Shown: piece by piece, positions 13,017 to 26,800 of the stretch
How the letters are laid out: every line of letters starts with the position of its first letter
Numbering within the stretch: position 1 is the stretch's first letter
NCBI RefSeq assembly: GCF_051014445.1
Contig: NW_027488366.1
Coordinates: forward strand, 28,910,001-28,974,000
Direction of reading: 5' to 3'
Source: Colletes latitarsis
Lineage: Eukaryota > Arthropoda > Insecta > Hymenoptera > Colletidae
DNA length: 64,000 bases
Program-made: the position numbers and the translations under genes
Notes under the pieces: generated by a model
The model's database searches: none
The model's input: the letters and a program-made list of their open reading frames with translations, nothing else
Told to the model about the DNA's origin: nothing

Positions 13017-16000
13017 TTTCTGGTTTGTGTCACGTAGTAATGCGGTACCACACCGAAACAGTCAATTAAACCTGGTTGCGATTAATATTTTAGAGGATAA
13101 CGCGGGTTATGTCTCGGTTAGGTCTGGGTTTTGCCCTCATCTGGCTCGTACTTTCGCATTTTTCGCATACTTGTTGGACAGATCCTGGCCTTTTTCTGGT
13201 TTGTATCACGTAGTAATGTGGTACCACACTGAAACAGTCAATAGAAGCTGGTTCCGAATAGTATTTTAGAGGATAACGCCGGTTATATCTCGGTTAGGTC
13301 TGGGATTTGCCCTCATCTGGCTCGTACCTTCGCATTTTTCGCGTACTTGTTGGCCAGATCCTGGCCTTTTTCTGGCTCGGACCACGTAGTAATGTGGTAC
13401 CACACCGAAACAGGGTATTAATCCCGGTTGCAATTAATATTTTAGAGGATAACGCCGGTTATGTCTCGGTTAGGGCTGGGATTTGCCCTCATCTGGCTCG
13501 TACTTTCGCATTTCTCGCATACTTGTTGGCCAGATCCTGGGCTTTTTCTGGTTTGGGTCACGTAGTAATGTGGTACCACACTGAAACAGTCAATAAAAGC
13601 TGGACCCGAATAGTATTTTAGAGGATAACGCTGGCTATGTCTGGGTTAGTTCTGGTATTTGCAATCATCTGGCTCATACTTTCGCGTTTTTCGCATATTT
13701 GTTGGCCAGATCCTGGGTTTTTTCTGGTTAGGATCCCGTAGTAACGAGGTTCCACACCGAAACAGTCAATTAAACCTGGTTGCGATTAATATTTTAGAGG
13801 ATAACGCCGGTTATGTCTCGGTTAGGTCTGGGATTTGCCCTCATCTGGCTCGTACCTGCGCATTTTTCGCATACTTGTTGTCCATATCCTGGCCTTATTC
13901 TGGTTTGTATCACGTAGTAATGTGGTACCACACTGAAACAGTCAATAGAAGCTGGTTCCGAATAGTATTTTAGAGGATAACGCTGGCTATGTCTGGGTTA
14001 GTTCTGGTATTTGCAATCATCTGGCTCATACTTTCGCGTTTTTCGCATATTTGTTGGCAAGATCCTGGGTTTTTTCTGGTTTGGATCCCGTAGTAATGAG
14101 GTTCCACACCGAAACAGTCAATTAAACCTGGTTGCGATTAATATTTTAGAGGATAACGCCGGTTATGTCTCGGTTAGGTCTGGGATTTGCCCTCATCTGG
14201 CTCGTACTTTCGCATTTTTCGCATACTTGTTGGCCAGATCCTGGGCTTTTTCTGGTTTGGATCACGCAGTAATGTGGTACCACACTGAAACAGTCAATAA
14301 AAGCTGGTTCCGATTAGTGTTTTAGAGGATAACGCTGCTTATGTCTGGGTTAGTTCTGGTATTTGCAATCATCATGCTCATACTTTCGCATTTCTCGCAT
14401 ACTTGTTGGCCAGATCCTGGCCTTTTTCTGGTTTGTATCACGTAGTAATGTGGTACCACACTGAAACAGTCAATTAAACCTGGTTTCGATTAATATTTTA
14501 GACGATAACTCCGGTTATTTCTCGGTTACGTCTGGGATTTGCCCTCATCTGGCTCGTACATTCGCATTTTTCGCATACTTGTTGGCCAGATCCTGGGTTT
14601 CTTCTGGTTTGGATAACGTAGTAATGTGGGACCACACTGAAACAGTCAATTAAACCTGGTTTCGATTAATATTTTAGAGGATAACTCCGGTTATTTCTCG
14701 GTTACGTCTGGGATTTGCCCTCATCTGTCTCGTACTTCCGCAATTTTCGCATACTTATTGGCAAGATCCTGGCCTTTTTCAGGTTTGTATCACGTAGTAA
14801 TGCGGTACTACACCGAAACTGTCAATTATATCTGGTTGCGATTAATATTCTAGAGGATAACGCTGGTTATGTCTCGGTTAGGTCTGGGATTTGCCCTCAT
14901 CTGATCCGTACTTTCGCATTTTTCGCATACTTGTTGGCCAGATCCTGGCCTATTTCTGGTTTGTGTCACGTAGTAATGCGGTACCACACCGAAACAGTCA
15001 ATTAAACCTGGTTGCGATTAATATTTTAGAGGATAACGCGGGTTATGTCTCGGTTAGGTCTGGGTTTTGCCCTCATCTGGCTCGTACTTTCGCATTTTTC
15101 GCATACTTGTTGGACAGATCCTGGCCTTTTTCTGGTTTGTATCACGTAGTAATGTGGTACCACACTGAAACAGTCAATAGAAGCTGGTTCCGAATAGTAT
15201 TTTAGAGGATAACGCCGGTTATATCTCGGTTAGGTCTGGGATTTGCCCTCATCTGGCTCGTACCTTCGCATTTTTCGCGTACTTGTTGGCCAGATCCTGG
15301 CCTTTTTCTGGCTCGGACCACGTAGTAATGTGGTACCACACCGAAACAGGGTATTAATCCCGGTTGCAATTAATATTTTAGAGGATAACGCCGGTTATGT
15401 CTCGGTTAGGGCTGGGATTTGCCCTCATCTGGCTCGTACTTTCGCATTTCTCGCATACTTGTTGGCCAGATCCTGGGCTTTTTCTGGTTTGGGTCACGTA
15501 GTAATGTGGTACCACACTGAAACAGTCAATAAAAGCTGGACCCGAATAGTATTTTAGAGGATAACGCTGGCTATGTCTGGGTTAGTTCTGGTATTTGCAA
15601 TCATCTGGCTCATACTTTCGCGTTTTTCGCATATTTGTTGGCCAGATCCTGGGTTTTTTCTGGTTAGGATCCCGTAGTAACGAGGTTCCACACCGAAACA
15701 GTCAATTAAACCTGGTTGCGATTAATATTTTAGAGGATAACGCCGGTTATGTCTCGGTTAGGTCTGGGATTTGCCCTCATCTGGCTCGTACCTGCGCATT
15801 TTTCGCATACTTGTTGTCCATATCCTGGCCTTATTCTGGTTTGTATCACGTAGTAATGTGGTACCACACTGAAACAGTCAATAGAAGCTGGTTCCGAATA
15901 GTATTTTAGAGGATAACGCTGGCTATGTCTGGGTTAGTTCTGGTATTTGCAATCATCTGGCTCATACTTTCGCGTTTTTCGCATATTTGTTGGCAAGATC

Positions 16001-16866
16001 CTGGGTTTTTTCTGGTTTGGATCCCGTAGTAATGAGGTTCCACACCGAAACAGTCAATTAAACCTGGTTGCGATTAATATTTTAGAGGATAACGCCGGTT
16101 ATGTCTCGGTTAGGTCTGGGATTTGCCCTCATCTGGCTCGTACTTTCGCATTTTTCGCATACTTGTTGGCCAGATCCTGGGCTTTTTCTGGTTTGGATCA
16201 CGCAGTAATGTGGTACCACACTGAAACAGTCAATAAAAGCTGGTTCCGATTAGTGTTTTAGAGGATAACGCTGCTTATGTCTGGGTTAGTTCTGGTATTT
16301 GCAATCATCTTGCTCATACTTTCGCATTTCTCGCATACTTGTTGGCCAGATCCTGGCCTTTTTCTGGTTTGTATCACGTAGTAATGTGGTACCACACTGA
16401 AACAGTCAATTAAACCTGGTTTCGATTAATATTTTAGACGATAACTCCGGTTATTTCTCGGTTACGTCTGGGATTTGCCCTCATCTGGCTCGTACATTCG
16501 CATTTTTCGCATACTTGTTGGCCAGATCCTGGGTTTCTTCTGGTTTGGATAACGTAGTAATGTGGGACCACACTGAAACAGTCAATTAAACCTGGTTTCG
16601 ATTAATATTTTAGAGGATAACTCCGGTTATTTCTCGGTTACGTCTGGGATTTGCCCTCATCTGTCTCGTACTTCCGCAATTTTCGCATACTTATTGGCAA
16701 GATCCTGGCCTTTTTCAGGTTTGTATCACGTAGTAATGCGGTACTACACCGAAACTGTCAATTAAATCTGGTTGCGATTAATATTCTAGAGGATAACGCT
16801 GGTTATGTCTCGGTTAGGTCTGGGATTTGCCCTCATCTGATCCGTACTTTCGCATTTTTCGCATAC
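13017..16866 (+). repeat. Nested tandem duplication of 1,936 bp (11 monomers) inside the HOR
   Basis: The block 13017-14952 is repeated from 14953 to about 16866: 13307, 13659, 14011 and 14715 each recur 1,936 bp downstream (15243, 15595, 15947, 16651). The junction near 14953 joins the tail of one monomer subtype to the TTTCTGGTTTGTGTCACG start of another. The same duplication, with the same junction, is present in the next HOR copy at about 19849-21784 and 21785 onward. It therefore arose before that unit was amplified. Confidence 0.85.
13623..13974 (+). repeat. Representative family A dimer (two 176-bp monomers)
   Basis: This pair shows the basic unit clearly. Starting from GGATAACG, monomer 1 runs 13623-13798 and monomer 2 runs 13799-13974; each is exactly 176 bp and the next GGATAACG follows at 13975. 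Monomer 1 carries ATGTCTGGGTTAGTTCTGG and a degenerate centre (ACGAGGTTCCACACC). Monomer 2 carries TCGGTTAGGTCTGGG and the palindrome TGTGGTACCACA. Because 176 is not a multiple of three, the reading frame shifts at each monomer, which argues against any protein-coding role. Confidence 0.93.
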
Positions 16867-16982
16867 TTGAATGGCCAGATCCTGTGTTTTTCTATTGTTA
16901 GGATCACGTAGTAATGTGGTACCACACTGAAACAGTCAATTAAACCTGGTTGCGACTAAAATTTTAGAGGATAACGCAGGTT

Positions 16983-19900
16983 ATGTCTCGGTTAGTTCTG
17001 GTATTTGCAATCATCTGGCTCATACTTGTTCGCAAGATCCTGGGCTTTTTCTGGTTTGTGTCACGTAGTAATGCGGTACCACACCGAAACAGTCAATTAA
17101 ACCTGGTTGCGATTAATATCTTAGAGGATAACGCGGATTATGTCTCGGTTAGGTCTGGGTTTTGCCCTCATCTGGCTCGTACTTTCGCATTTTTCGCATA
17201 CTTGTTGGCCAGATCCTGGCCTTTTTCTGGTTTGTAACACGTAGTAATGTGGTACCACACTGAAACAGTCAATAGAAGCTGGTTCCGAATAGTATTTTAG
17301 AGGATAACGCCGGTTATATCTCGGTTAGGTCTGGGATTTGCCCTCATCTGGCTCGTACCTTCGCATTCTTCGCGTACTTGTTGGCCAGATCCTGGCCTTT
17401 TTCTGGCTCGGACCACGTAGTAATGTGGTACCACACCGAAACAGGGTATTAATCCCGGTTGCAATTAATATTTTAGAGGATAACGCCGGTTATGTCTCGG
17501 TTAGGGCTGGGATTTGCCCTCATCTGGCTCGTACTTTCGCATTTCTCGCATACTTGTTGGCCAGATCCTGGGCTTTTTCTGGTTTGGGTCACGTAGTAAT
17601 GTGGTACCACACTGAAACAGTCAATAAAAGCTGGACCCGAATAGTATTTTAGAGGATAACGCTGGCTATGTCTGGGTTAGTTCTGGTATTTGCAATCATC
17701 TGGCTCATACTTTCGCGTTTTTCGCATATTTGTTGGCCAGATCCTGGGTTTTTTCTGGTTAGGATCCCGTAGTATCGAGGTTCCACACCGAAACAGTCAA
17801 TTAAACCTGGTTGCGATTAATATTTTAGAGGATAACGCCGGTTATGTCTCGGTTAGATCTGGGATTTGCCCTCATCTGGCTCGTACTTTCGCATTTTTCG
17901 CATACTTGTTGGCCAGATCCTGGGCTTTTTCTGGTTTGTATCACGTAGTAATGTGGTACCACACTGAAACAGTCAATAGAAGCTGGTTCCGAATAGTATT
18001 CTAGAGGATAACGCTGGCTATGTCTGGGTTAGTTCTGGTATTTGCAATCATCTTGCTCATACTTTCGCTTTTTTCGCATACTTGTTGGCCAGATGCTGGG
18101 TTTTTCTGGTTTGGACAACGTAGTAATGAGGTACCTCAATGAAACACTCAATAAAAGCTGGTTCCGATTAGAGTTTTAGAGGATAACGCTGGTTATGTCT
18201 GGGTTAGTTCTGGTATTTGCAATCATCTGGCTCATGCTTTCGCGTTTTTCTCATATTTGTTGGCCAGATGCTGGGTTTTTTCTGGTTTGGATTCCGTAGT
18301 AATGAGGTGCCACACCGAAACAGTCAATTAAACCTGGTTGCGAATAATATTTTAGAGGATAACGCCGGTTATGTCTCGGTTAGGGCTGGGATTTGCCCTC
18401 ATCTGGCTCGTACCAATCGCATTTCTCGCATACTTGTTGGCCAGATCCTGGGCTTTTTCTGGTTCGGATCACGTAGTAATGTGGTACCACACTGAGACAG
18501 TCAATAAAAGTTGGTCCCGATTAGTATTTTAGAGGATAACGCTGGTTATGTTTCGGTTAGGTGTGGGATTTGCCCTCATCTGGCTCGTACTTTCGCATTT
18601 TTCGCATACTTGTTGGCCAGATCCTGGGTTTTTCCTGGTTTGGATCCCGTAATAATGACATTCCACACCGAAACAGTCAATTAAACCTGGTTTCTATTAA
18701 TATTTTAGAGGATAACGCCGATTATGTCTCGGTTGGGTCTGGGATTTGCCCTCATCTGGCTCGTACATTCGCATTTTTCGCATACTTGAATGGCCAGATC
18801 CTGTGTTCTTCTATTGTTAGGATCACGTAGTAATGTGGTACCACACTGAAACAGTCAATAAAAGCTGGTTCCGAATAGTATTTTAGAGGATAACGCTAGC
18901 TATGTCTGGGTTAGTAATGGTATTTGCAATCATCTGGCTCATACTTTCGCGTTTTTCGCATATATGTTGGCCAGATCCTGGGTTTTTTCTGGTTAGGATC
19001 CCGTAGTAATGAGGTTCCACACCGAAACAGTCTATTAAACCTGGTTGCGATTAATATTTTAGAGGATAACGCCGGTTATGTCTCGGTTAGGTCTGGGATT
19101 TGCCCTCATCTGGCTCGTACATTCGCATTTTTCGCATACTTGTTGGCCAGATCCTGGGTTTCTTCTGGTTTGGATAACGTAGTAATGTGGGACCACACTG
19201 AAACAGTCAATTAAACCTGGTTTCGATTAATATTTTAGAGGATAACTCCGGTTATTTCTCGGTTACGTCTGGGTTTTGCCCTCATCTGTCTCGTACTTTC
19301 GCATTTTTCGCATACTTGTTGGCCAGATCCTGGCCTTTTTCTGGCTTGGACCAAGTAGTAATGTGGGACCACACTGAAACAGTCAATTAAACCTGGTTGC
19401 GATTAATATTTTAGAGGATAACGCCGGTTATGTCTCGGTTAGGTCTGGGATTTGTCCTCATCTGGCTCGTACATTCGCATTTTTCGCATACTTGTTGGCC
19501 AGATCCTGGGTTTCTTCTGGTTTGGATAACGTAGTAATGTGGGACCACACTGAAACAGTCAATTAAACCTGGTTTCGATTAACATTTTAGAGGATAACTC
19601 CGGTTATTTCTCGGTTAGGTCTGGGATTTGCACTCATCTGTCTCGTACTTTCGCATTTTTCGCATACTTGAATGGCCAGATCCTGTATTTTTCTATTGTT
19701 AGGATCACGTAGTAATGTGGTACCACACTGAAACAGTCAATTAAGCCTGGTTGCGACTAAAATTTTAGAGGATAACGCAGGTTATGTCTCGGTTAGTTCT
19801 GGTATTTGCAATCATCTGGCCCATACTTGTTCGCAAGATCCTGGGCTTTTTCTGGTTTGTGTCACGTAGTAATGCGGTACCACACCGAAACAGTCAATTA

Positions 19901-22900
19901 AACCTGGTTGCGATTAATATTTTAGAGGATAACGCGGGTTATGTCTCGGTTAGGTCTGGGTTTTGCCCTCATCTGGCTCGTACTTTCGCATTTTTCGCAT
20001 ACTTGTTGGACAGATCCTGGCCTTTTTCTGGTTTGTATCACGTAGTAATGTGGTACCACACTGAAACAGTCAATAGAAGCTGGTTCCGAATAGTATTTTA
20101 GAGGATAACGCCGGTTATATCTCGGTTAGGTCTGGGATTTGCCCTCATCTGGCTCGTACCTTCGCATTTTTCGCGTACTTGTTGGCCAGATCCTGGCCTT
20201 TTTCTGGCTCGGACCACGTAGTAATGTGGTACCACACCGAAACAGGGTATTAATCCCGGTTGCAATTAATATTTTAGAGGATAACGCCGGTTATGTCTCG
20301 GTTAGGGCTGGGATTTGCCCTCATCTGGCTCGTACTTTCGCATTTCTCGCATACTTGTTGGCCAGATCCTGGGCTTTTTCTGGTTTGGGTCACGTAGTAA
20401 TGTGGTACCACACTGAAACAGTCAATAAAAGCTGGACCCGAATAGTATTTTAGAGGATAACGCTGGCTATGTCTGGGTTAGTTCTGGTATTTGCAATCAT
20501 CTGGCTCATACTTTCGCGTTTTTCGCATATTTGTTGGCCAGATCCTGGGTTTTTTCTGGTTAGGATCCCGTAGTAACGAGGTTCCACACCGAAACAGTCA
20601 ATTAAACCTGGTTGCGATTAATATTTTAGAGGATAACGCCGGTTATGTCTCGGTTAGGTCTGGGATTTGCCCTCATCTGGCTCGTACCTGCGCATTTTTC
20701 GCATACTTGTTGTCCATATCCTGGCCTTATTCTGGTTTGTATCACGTAGTAATGTGGTACCACACTGAAACAGTCAATAGAAGCTGGTTCCGAATAGTAT
20801 TTTAGAGGATAACGCTGGCTATGTCTGGGTTAGTAATGGTATTTGCAATCATCTGGCTCATACTTTCGCGTTTTTCGCATATTTGTTGGCAAGATCCTGG
20901 GTTTTTTCTGGTTTGGATCCCGTAGTAATGAGGTTCCACACCGAAACAGTCAATTAAACCTGGTTGCGATTAATATTTTAGAGGATAACGCCGGTTATGT
21001 CTCGGTTAGGTCTGGGATTTGCCCTCATCTGGCTCGTACTTTCGCATTTTTCGCATACTTGTTGGCCAGATCCTGGGCTTTTTCTGGTTTGGATCACGCA
21101 GTAATGTGGTACCACACTGAAACAGTCAATAAAAGCTGGTTCCGATTAGTGTTTTAGAGAATAACGCTGCTTATGTCTGGGTTAGTTCTGGTATTTGCAA
21201 TCATCATGCTCATACTTTCGCATTTCTCGCATACTTGTTGGCCAGATCCTGGCCTTTTTCTGGTTTGTATCACGTAGTAATGTGGTACCACACTGAAACA
21301 GTCAATTAAACCTGGTTTCGATTAATATTTTAGACGATAACTCCGGTTATTTCTCGGTTACGTCTGGGATTTGCCCTCATCTGGCTCGTACATTCGCATT
21401 TTTCGCATACTTGTTGGCCAGATCCTGGGTTTCTTCTGGTTTGGATAACGTAGTAATGTGGGACCACACTGAAACAGTCAATTAAACCTGGTTTCGATTA
21501 ATATTTTAGAGGATAACTCCGGTTATTTCTCGGTTACGTCTGGGATTTGCCCTCATCTGTCTCGTACTTCCGCAATTTTCGCATACTTATTGGCAAGATC
21601 CTGGCCTTTTTCAGGTTTGTATCACGTAGTAATGCGGTACTACACCGAAACTGTCAATTATATCTGGTTGCGATTAATATTCTAGAGGATAACGCTGGTT
21701 ATGTCTCGGTTAGGTCTGGGATTTGCCCTCATCTGATCCGTACTTTCGCATTTTTCGCATACTTGTTGGCCAGATCCTGGCCTATTTCTGGTTTGTGTCA
21801 CGTAGTAATGCGGTACCACACCGAAACAGTCAATTAAACCTGGTTGCGATTAATATTTTAGAGGATAACGCGGGTTATGTCTCGGTTAGGTCTGGGTTTT
21901 GCCCTCATCTGGCTCGTACTTTCGCATTTTTCGCATACTTGTTGGACAGATCCTGGCCTTTTTCTGGTTTGTATCACGTAGTAATGTGGTACCACACTGA
22001 AACAGTCAATAGAAGCTGGTTCCGAATAGTATTTTAGAGGATAACGCCGGTTATATCTCGGTTAGGTCTGGGATTTGCCCTCATCTGGCTCGTACCTTCG
22101 CATTTTTCGCGTACTTGTTGGCCAGATCCTGGCCTTTTTCTGGCTCGGACCACGTAGTAATGTGGTACCACACCGAAACAGGGTATTAATCCCGGTTGCA
22201 ATTAATATTTTAGAGGATAACGCCGGTTATGTCTCGGTTAGGGCTGGGATTTGCCCTCATCTGGCTCGTACTTTCGCATTTCTCGCATACTTGTTGGCCA
22301 GATCCTGGGCTTTTTCTGGTTTGGGTCACGTAGTAATGTGGTACCACACTGAAACAGTCAATAAAAGCTGGACCCGAATAGTATTTTAGAGGATAACGCT
22401 GGCTATGTCTGGGTTAGTTCTGGTATTTGCAATCATCTGGCTCATACTTTCGCGTTTTTCGCATATTTGTTGGCCAGATCCTGGGTTTTTTCTGGTTAGG
22501 ATCCCGTAGTAACGAGGTTCCACACCGAAACAGTCAATTAAACCTGGTTGCGATTAATATTTTAGAGGATAACGCCGGTTATGTCTCGGTTAGGTCTGGG
22601 ATTTGCCCTCATCTGGCTCGTACCTGCGCATTTTTCGCATACTTGTTGGCCAGATCCTGGGCTTTTTCTGGTTTGGATCACGCAGTAATGTGGTACCACA
22701 CTGAAACAGTCAATAAAAGCTGGTTCCGATTAGTGTTTTAGAGGATAACGCTGCTTATGTCTGGGTTAGTTCTGGTATTTGCAATCATCTTGCTCATACT
22801 TTCGCATTTCTCGCATACTTGTTGGCCAGATCCTGGCCTTTTTCTGGTTTGTATCACGTAGTAATGTGGTACCACACTGAAACAGTCAATTAAACCTGGT

Positions 22901-23814
22901 TTCGATTAATATTTTAGACGATAACTCCGGTTATTTCTCGGTTACGTCTGGGATTTGCCCTCATCTGGCTCGTACATTCGCATTTTTCGCATACTTGTTG
23001 GCCAGATCCTGGGTTTCTTCTGGTATGGATAACGTAGTAATGTGGGACCACATTGAAACAGTCAATTAAACCTGGTTTCGATTAATATTTTAGAGGATAA
23101 CTCCGGTTATTTCTCGGTTACGTCTGGGATTTGCCCTCATCTGTCTCGTACTTCCGCAATTTTCGCATACTTATTGGCAAGATCCTGGCCTTTTTCAGGT
23201 TTGTATCACGTAGTAATGCGGTACTACACCGAAACTGTCAATTAAATCTGGTTGCGATTAATATTCTAGAGGATAACGCTGGTTATGTCTCGGTTAGGTC
23301 TGGGATTTGCCCTCATCTGATCCGTACTTTCGCATTTTTCGCATACTTGTTGGCCAGATCCTGGCCTTTTTCTGGCTTGGACCAAGTAGTAATGTGGGAC
23401 CACACTGAAACAGTCAATTAAACCTGGTTGCGATTAATATTTTAGAGGATAACGCCGGTTATGTCTCGGTTAGGTCTGGGATTTGTCCTCATCTGGCTCG
23501 TACATTTGCATTTTTCGCATACTTGTTGGCCAGATCCTGGGTTTCTTCTGGTTTGGATAACGTAGTAATGTGGGACCACACTGAAACAGTCAATTAAACC
23601 TGGTTTCGATTAATATTTTAGAGGATAACTCCGGTTATTTCTCGGTTAGGTCTGGGATTTGCCCTCATCTGTCTCGTACTTTCGCATTTTTCGCATACTT
23701 GAATGGCCAGATCCTGTGTTTTTCTATTGTTAGGATCACGTAGTAATGTGGTACCACACTGAAACAGTCAATCAAACCTGGTTGCGACTAAAATTTTAGA
23801 GGATAACGCAGGTT
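16983..23814 (+). repeat. Higher-order repeat unit, long form copy 2 (6,832 bp)
   Basis: This unit is the same length as the preceding one and begins with the same open stretch (16983 and 23815 against 10151). The equal length hides two compensating changes. A 352-bp dimer has been lost near 22.65 kb, where what is two segments at 15595 and 15947 in copy 1 is fused at 22427. A 352-bp dimer is present near 23.35-23.7 kb that copy 1 lacks near 16.87 kb. Both changes are dimer-sized, as expected of unequal exchange in register. Confidence 0.88.
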
Positions 23815-26800
23815 ATGTCTCGGTTAGTTCTGGTATTTGCAATCATCTGGCTCATACTTGTTCGCAAGATCCTGGGCTTTTTCTGGTTTGTGTCACGTAG
23901 TAATGCGGTACCACACCGAAACAGTCAATTAAACCTGGTTGCGATTAATATCTTAGAGGATAACGCGGATTATGTCTCGGTTAGGTCTGGGTTTTGCCCT
24001 CATCTGGCTCGTACTTTCGCATTTTTCGCATACTTGTTGGCCAGATCCTGGCCTTTTTCTGGTTTGTAACACGTAGTAATGTGGTACCACACTGAAACAG
24101 TCAATAGAAGCTGGTTCCGAATAGTATTTTAGAGGATAACGCCGGTTATATCTCGGTTAGGTCTGGGATTTGCCCTCATCTGGCTCGTACCTTCGCATTC
24201 TTCGCGTACTTGTTGGCCAGATCCTGGCCTTTTTCTGGCTCGGACCACGTAGTAATGTGGTACCACACCGAAACAGGGTATTAATCCCGGTTGCAATTAA
24301 TATTTTAGAGGATAACGCCGGTTATGTCTCGGTTAGGGCTGGGATTTGCCCTCATCTGGCTCGTACTTTCGCATTTCTCGCATACTTGTTGGCCAGATCC
24401 TGGGCTTTTTCTGGTTTGGGTCACGTAGTAATGTGGTACCACACTGAAACAGTCAATAAAAGCTGGACCCGAATAGTATTTTAGAGGATAACGCTGGCTA
24501 TGTCTGGGTTAGTTCTGGTATTTGCAATCATCTGGCTCATACTTTCGCGTTTTTCGCATATTTGTTGGCCAGATCCTGGGTTTTTTCTGGTTAGGATCCC
24601 GTAGTATCGAGGTTCCACACCGAAACAGTCAATTAAACCTGGTTGCGATTAATATTTTAGAGGATAACGCCGGTTATGTCTCGGTTAGATCTGGGATTTG
24701 CCCTCATCTGGCTCGTACTTTCGCATTTTTCGCATACTTGTTGGCCAGATCCTGGGCTTTTTCTGGTTTGTATCACGTAGTAATGTGGTACCACACTGAA
24801 ACAGTCAATAGAAGCTGGTTCCGAATAGTATTCTAGAGGATAACGCTGGCTATGTCTGGGTTAGTTCTGGTATTTGCAATCATCTTGCTCATACTTTCGC
24901 TTTTTTCGCATACTTGTTGGCCAGATGCTGGGTTTTTCTGGTTTGGACAACGTAGTAATGAGGTACCTCAATGAAACACTCAATAAAAGCTGGTTCCGAT
25001 TAGAGTTTTAGAGGATAACGCTGGTTATGTCTGGGTTAGTTCTGGTATTTGCAATCATCTGGCTCATGCTTTCGCGTTTTTCTCATATTTGTTGGCCAGA
25101 TGCTGGGTTTTTTCTGGTTTGGATTCCGTAGTAATGAGGTGCCACACCGAAACAGTCAATTAAACCTGGTTGCGAATAATATTTTAGAGGATAACGCCGG
25201 TTATGTCTCGGTTAGGGCTGGGATTTGCCCTCATCTGGCTCGTACCAATCGCATTTCTCGCATACTTGTTGGCCAGATCCTGGGCTTTTTCTGGTTCGGA
25301 TCACGTAGTAATGTGGTACCACACTGAGACAGTCAATAAAAGTTGGTCTCGATTAGTATTTTAGAGGATAACGCTGGTTATGTTTCGGTTAGGTCTGGGA
25401 TTTGCCCTCATCTGGCTCGTACTTTCGCATTTTTCGCATACTTGTTGGCCAGATCCTGGGTTTTTCCTGGTTTGGATCCCGTAATAATGACATTCCACAC
25501 CGAAACAGTCAATTAAACCTGGTTTCTATTAATATTTTAGAGGATAACGCCGATTATGTCTCGGTTAGGTCTGGGATTTGCCCTCATCTGGCTCGTACAT
25601 TCGCATTTTTCGCATACTTGAATGGCCAGATCCTGTGTTCTTCTATTGTTAGGATCACGTAGTAATGTGGTACCACACTGAAACAGTCAATAAAAGCTGG
25701 TTCCGAATAGTATTTTAGAGGATAACGCTAGCTATGTCTGGGTTAGTAATGGTATTTGCAATCATCTGGCTCATACTTTCGCGTTTTTCGCATATATGTT
25801 GGCCAGATCCTGGGTTTTTTCTGGTTAGGATCCCGTAGTAATGAGGTTCCACACCGAAACAGTCTATTAAACCTGGTTGCGATTAATATTTTAGAGGATA
25901 ACGCCGGTTATGTCTCGGTTAGGTCTGGGATTTGCCCTCATCTGGCTCGTACATTCGCATTTTTCGCATACTTGTTGGCCAGATCCTGGGTTTCTTCTGG
26001 TTTGGATAACGTAGTAATGTGGGACCACACTGAAACAGTCAATTAAACCTGGTTGCGATTAATATTTTAGAGGATAACGCTGGTTATGTCTCGGTTAGGT
26101 CTGGGATTTGCCCTCATCTGATCCGTACTTTCGCATTTTTCGCATACTTGTTGGCCAGATCCTGGCCTATTTCTGGCTTGGACCAAGTAGTAATGTGGGA
26201 CCACACTGAAACAGTCAATTAAACCTGGTTGCGATTAATATCTTAGAGGATAACGCCGGTTATGTCTCGGTTAGGTCTGGGATTTGTCCTCATCTGGCTC
26301 GTACATTCGCATTTTTCGCATACTTGTTGGCCAGATCCTGGGTTTCTTCTGGTTTGGATAACGTAGTAATGTGGGACCACACTGAAACAGTCAATTAAAC
26401 CTGGTTTCGATTAATATTTTAGAGGATAACTCCGGTTATTTCTCGGTTAGGTCTGGGATTTGCCCTCATCTGTCTCGTACTTTCGCATTTTTCGCATACT
26501 TGAATGGCCAGATCCTGTGTTTTTCTATTGTTAGGATCACGTAGTAATGTGGTACCACACTGAAACAGTCAATTAAACCTGGTTGCGACTAAAATTTTAG
26601 AGGATAACGCAGGTTATGTCTCGGTTAGTTCTGGTATTTGCAATCATCTGGCTCATACTTGTTCGCAAGATCCTGGGCTTTTTCTGGTTTGTGTCACGTA
26701 GTAATGCGGTACCACACCGAAACAGTCAATTAAACCTGGTTGCGATTAATATTTTAGAGGATAACGCGGGTTATGTCTCGGTTAGGTCTGGGTTTTGCCC

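Larger units (their letters stand above)
10151..16982 (+). repeat. Higher-order repeat unit, long form copy 1 (6,832 bp)
   Basis: Landmarks from 10151 through 15595 recur exactly 6,832 bp downstream. The private variant TATCGAGG at 10941 reappears at 17773 and 24605. By eye the copies differ at only scattered positions over kilobases, far less than neighbouring monomers differ within the unit. That is the defining property of an HOR. The unit includes an internal duplication of 1,936 bp starting at about 13017. Confidence 0.9.
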
